Source of the DNA: JAYGED01 sp046582565
GTDB lineage: Bacteria > Pseudomonadota > Alphaproteobacteria > JAAXGF01
NCBI GenBank assembly: GCA_046582565.1
Contig: JAYGED010000094.1
Span: forward strand, 1 to 7,857
Length of the DNA: 7,857 nucleotides
Direction: 5' to 3'
The notes beneath the pieces were generated by a model. That model was not told where the DNA came from. It was given only the letters and a program-made list of their open reading frames with translations, and searched no databases. This document shows, in pieces, positions 6,004-7,857 of the stretch (the first letter of the stretch is position 1; every line of letters begins with the position of its first letter). The translations under genes were made by a program, and so were the position numbers.

Positions 6004-7554
6004 TCAAGTTGAATTGACAGACCCGGTGGGCAGGATGTCGGGGGGCACCATCGACCGGAAGTGGCCGCCGACGACCAGCGATTTGACCGCCTCGATGCTG
6101 GGCGCGAAGAAGCGATCCTGATCGAAGGCCGGGGCCACGCTGTGCACCTGTTCCACGGCGCCTTCGAGAACCGGGCTGGATCGCAGCGGACGACGGAGAT
6201 ACACACCCTGGCACGACGCCAGCAATTCGATCGCGACGATGCCCGCTAGGTTGTCCGCCATCTCACCAAGGCGACGCGCCGCGTTTGTCGCCATCGAGAC
6301 GAAGTCTTCCAGATTGGCCGTCGTTGGCATGCTGTCGGTTCCGCGCGGGTTGGCCAGGGCCTTGTTGTCGCTGGCCAGCGCCGCGGCTGTGACATGGGCC
6401 ACCATGAAGCCCGAGTTGAGGCCGCTTTCGGCGATCAGGAAGGGCGGCAGGCCACTCATATTGGCGTCGGTCAGGAGCGCGATGCGCCGCTCGGCCATGG
6501 AGCCGACCTCGGCAAGTGCGAGGGCCAGCACGTCGGCCGCCATGCCGACCGGCTCGGCGTGGAAGTTACCGCCATAGAGGATATCGCCGCTGTCGGCGAT
6601 GATCAGTGGATTGTCGGTCACCGCATTGACCTCGCGGCCGAGGAGGCCTGCGGCGAAACGCATGGCGTCGAGGCAGGCGCCGAGCACCTGCGGTTGGCAA
6701 CGCAGGCTGTAGGGGTCCTGAACGCGCCCCGCCTCGATGTTGGCGGCGCGAAACTCGCTGTCCGACAGCAGGCCGAGATAGACTGCCGCGATGTCGGCCT
6801 GGCCGCGCTGGCCACGCAGCCCGTGAATTCGCGGATCGAACGGTCCGGCGCTGCCCAGCGCCGCCTCGACGCTCAACGCGCCGGCCACGATCGCTGCGGC
6901 GAAGGCGTCCTCGAAGGCGAACAGGCCCTCGAGCGCAAGCGCCAACGAGACCTGCGTGCCGTTCACCATGGCGAGCCCTTCCTTGGGCGCGAGCACGAGC
7001 GGCGCGAGCCCGAGATGCTCAAGCGCGTCGGCGGCGGTGAGCGTCGCGCCGTCGAGGCGCACGTCGCCGACGCCGATCAGCGCGACGGCCAAATGGGCGA
7101 GCGGCGCCAGGTCGCCCGACGCCCCGACCGAGCCCTTGGACGGTATGCAGGGCTGGACGCCGCCGTTGAACAGACCGATCAGCTGATCGACCAGCGCTAA
7201 GCGCACGCCCGAGTTGGCTTGTCCGAGCGTGTTGAGCTTGAGCAGCATGATCCGGCGCACCAACCGGTCCGAAAGCAGCACGCCGGTGCCGGCGGCGTTC
7301 GACAGCACCAGCCGGTGTTGCAGCTCGCTCAATTGGTCGTCAGCGATGATCGAATCGGACAGGCTGCCCATGCCGGTATTGATGCCGTAGACGCGCTGGT
7401 TCTCGTCGACCATGCGGTTGACGATGGCGAGCGCCGCCTCGACCGCCTTGCGCCCGGCCGCATCGAGGGCGATCTTGGCGCCCGGTTCCGACAGGCGGCG
7501 AACCTCCGCGATGGTCAAGCGTCCCGGTGACAGCTCGAATGTTTCATCGCCCAT
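6004..7554 (-). CDS. MIO-type aromatic amino acid ammonia-lyase (HAL/PAL/TAL family)
   Basis: This 516-residue protein has the length of bacterial histidine ammonia-lyase (about 510). The Ala-Ser-Gly that cyclises to the electrophilic MIO group is at 145-147 (GSVGASGDLAPLAH). Other active-site residues match the HAL family: Tyr56 (YGINTG), Asn198 (VNGTQ), Tyr282 and Arg285 (QDPYSLRCQPQV), Phe331 (NFHAEP) and Glu416 (ANLEDFVSM). The residue equal to HAL His83, which contacts the imidazole, is Asn86 (LVLSNAAG), and the HAL QEDH motif reads LEDF. The enzyme should eliminate ammonia from an amino acid to give an acrylate, but histidine is not assured. ATG 7554 was chosen because GAGAGG lies upstream and the N-terminus then aligns with HutH. 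ATG 7578, giving 524 residues, overlaps the preceding stop as ATGA and is possible. No hutU, hutI or hutG is nearby. Confidence 0.85.
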   Translation of the reverse strand: MGDETFELSPGRLTIAEVRRLSEPGAKIALDAAGRKAVEAALAIVNRMVDENQRVYGINTGMGSLSDSIIADDQLSELQHRLVLSNAAGTGVLLSDRLVRRIMLLKLNTLGQANSGVRLALVDQLIGLFNGGVQPCIPSKGSVGASGDLAPLAHLAVALIGVGDVRLDGATLTAADALEHLGLAPLVLAPKEGLAMVNGTQVSLALALEGLFAFEDAFAAAIVAGALSVEAALGSAGPFDPRIHGLRGQRGQADIAAVYLGLLSDSEFRAANIEAGRVQDPYSLRCQPQVLGACLDAMRFAAGLLGREVNAVTDNPLIIADSGDILYGGNFHAEPVGMAADVLALALAEVGSMAERRIALLTDANMSGLPPFLIAESGLNSGFMVAHVTAAALASDNKALANPRGTDSMPTTANLEDFVSMATNAARRLGEMADNLAGIVAIELLASCQGVYLRRPLRSSPVLEGAVEQVHSVAPAFDQDRFFAPSIEAVKSLVVGGHFRSMVPPDILPTGSVNST

Positions 7555-7574
7555 GCTCGACGCCTCTCGTTTTT

Positions 7575-7682
7575 TCATAGCCCGGCCATGATCGCCGCCG
7601 AATTGGTGATGAAGCCACTGGTCTCGATATTGTAGTACGGCTGATCGCGAAGCCGATGAACAAGCAGATGGTGGACGGCCGC
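7575..7682 (-). pseudogene. C-terminal remnant of an unidentified gene upstream of the lyase
   Basis: A 35-codon open stretch on the minus strand ends QPYYNIETSGFITNSAAIMAGL-type (TGA at 7577-7575). Its TGA overlaps an ATG (7578-7576) in frame with the ammonia-lyase as ATGA, a typical operon junction. It has no start codon near its beginning and is closed upstream by TAA at 7685-7683, next to the IS1595-type end. I do not recognise the family. The most economical reading is the tail of the gene that once preceded the lyase, with its body removed or displaced around the IS insertion. The residues are too few to exclude a chance frame. Confidence 0.35.
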
Positions 7683-7694
7683 TTAAAAAATTTA

Positions 7695-7857
7695 GGGGCT
7701 GACATAGATAAGCTCAAAGTAATCACATTTTGGCCTATTGCGTTAGAACCTTCAACAGATTGGCTGTAGGCCGGTAGTTGAAGCGCCACTCACATTCCTT
7801 GAGATAGAGATGGAAGTGGTGCTTGGGGATGCCATTGTAACGGCGGAGATGGCGCTT
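7695..7857 (-). mobile_element. IS1595-family insertion sequence, transposase-distal end (partial)
   Basis: The element enters from the right edge. Its outer end is placed at 7695, where GGGGCTGACATAGATAA begins. This resembles the GGGGCTG-type terminal repeats of the IS1016 group of IS1595, as I recall them. The 8 bp just outside (7687-7694, AAAATTTA) are AT-rich, as expected for the 8-bp target duplication of this family, but the matching copy lies beyond the window. About 40 bp separate this end from the transposase stop, a normal layout. Confidence 0.55.
7735..7857 (-). CDS. IS1595-family (IS1016 group) transposase, C-terminal fragment
   Basis: The last 40 codons of a transposase are read on the minus strand, entering from the window edge and ending at TAG 7737-7735. 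The pattern HLRRYNGIPKHHFHLYLKE followed by CEWRFNYR is the characteristic end of IS1016-type IS1595 transposases: an N-G-I/V-P-K-x-x-F-x-L-x-L-K-E-C-E-x-R-F-N motif carrying the end of the catalytic domain. The upstream DDE-type catalytic residues are outside the window, so integrity is unknown. The fragment lies on the same strand as the ammonia-lyase. Confidence 0.7.
   Translation of the reverse strand, partial: KRHLRRYNGIPKHHFHLYLKECEWRFNYRPTANLLKVLTQ

Noticed and set aside
6394..7200. A 268-codon plus-strand frame opposite the ammonia-lyase
   Set aside because: It is a shadow of the lyase reading frame, with no family motif; the opposite strand encodes the full MIO active site.
7544..7789. 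An 81-codon minus-strand frame spanning the lyase start and the IS1595 end
   Set aside because: It crosses the IS boundary and overlaps the transposase C-terminus in another frame, and its sequence shows no recognisable domain.

Overview
The window looks like an accessory, catabolic stretch of a GC-rich proteobacterial chromosome or large plasmid, most likely alphaproteobacterial. This rests on strong G/C preference at third codon positions, the CoxG/molybdenum-cofactor gene pair, a dimethylformamidase-type operon, and IS630- and IS1595-type insertion sequences. The lineage is an inference; there is no rRNA or housekeeping gene to fix it. The genetic code is standard: TGA ends several genes and Trp is TGG.

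Layout, left to right. (1) Bases 1-69, minus strand: the first 23 codons of an IS630-type transposase, cut by the window edge. (2) 178-1803, plus strand: a two-domain molybdenum-cofactor protein with a MoeA/Mog-like molybdopterin-binding half and a MocA/MobA-like nucleotidyltransferase half. (3) 1810-2385, minus strand, convergent with it: CoxG, a membrane-anchored SRPBCC protein typical of CO-dehydrogenase/xanthine-dehydrogenase-family loci. The molybdoenzyme itself is not in the window. (4) 2515-5045, minus strand: a two-gene operon for the large and small subunits of an N,N-dimethylformamidase-like amidohydrolase, joined by an ATGA stop/start overlap. (5) 5261-5449, plus strand: an unrecognised 62-residue protein divergent from that operon. 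The 215-bp gap between them carries a hairpin, direct repeats and a dyad. (6) 5467-5967, minus strand: a single-domain EamA/DMT-type transporter broken by one in-frame TGA. (7) 6004-7554, minus strand: an MIO-type ammonia-lyase of the histidine/phenylalanine/tyrosine family. Its active site is HAL-like except for Asn where HAL has the imidazole-contacting His. (8) 7575-7682, minus strand: a 35-codon tail of a lost gene that overlaps an upstream start of the lyase. (9) 7695-7857: the end of an IS1595-family element with the transposase C-terminus.

Taken together, the lyase, the broken transporter and the lost upstream gene look like the remains of one minus-strand operon, cut off from its 5' end next to an IS. 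The DMFase-like enzyme is complete and probably functional on a formamide or other small amide. The MoCo protein and CoxG serve a molybdenum hydroxylase encoded elsewhere. I see no CRISPR array, tRNA or rRNA. The best candidates for something undescribed are the lyase with altered substrate-pocket residues, the natural substrate of the DMFase-like enzyme, and a helically phased TTTGTTAA array in front of coxG.
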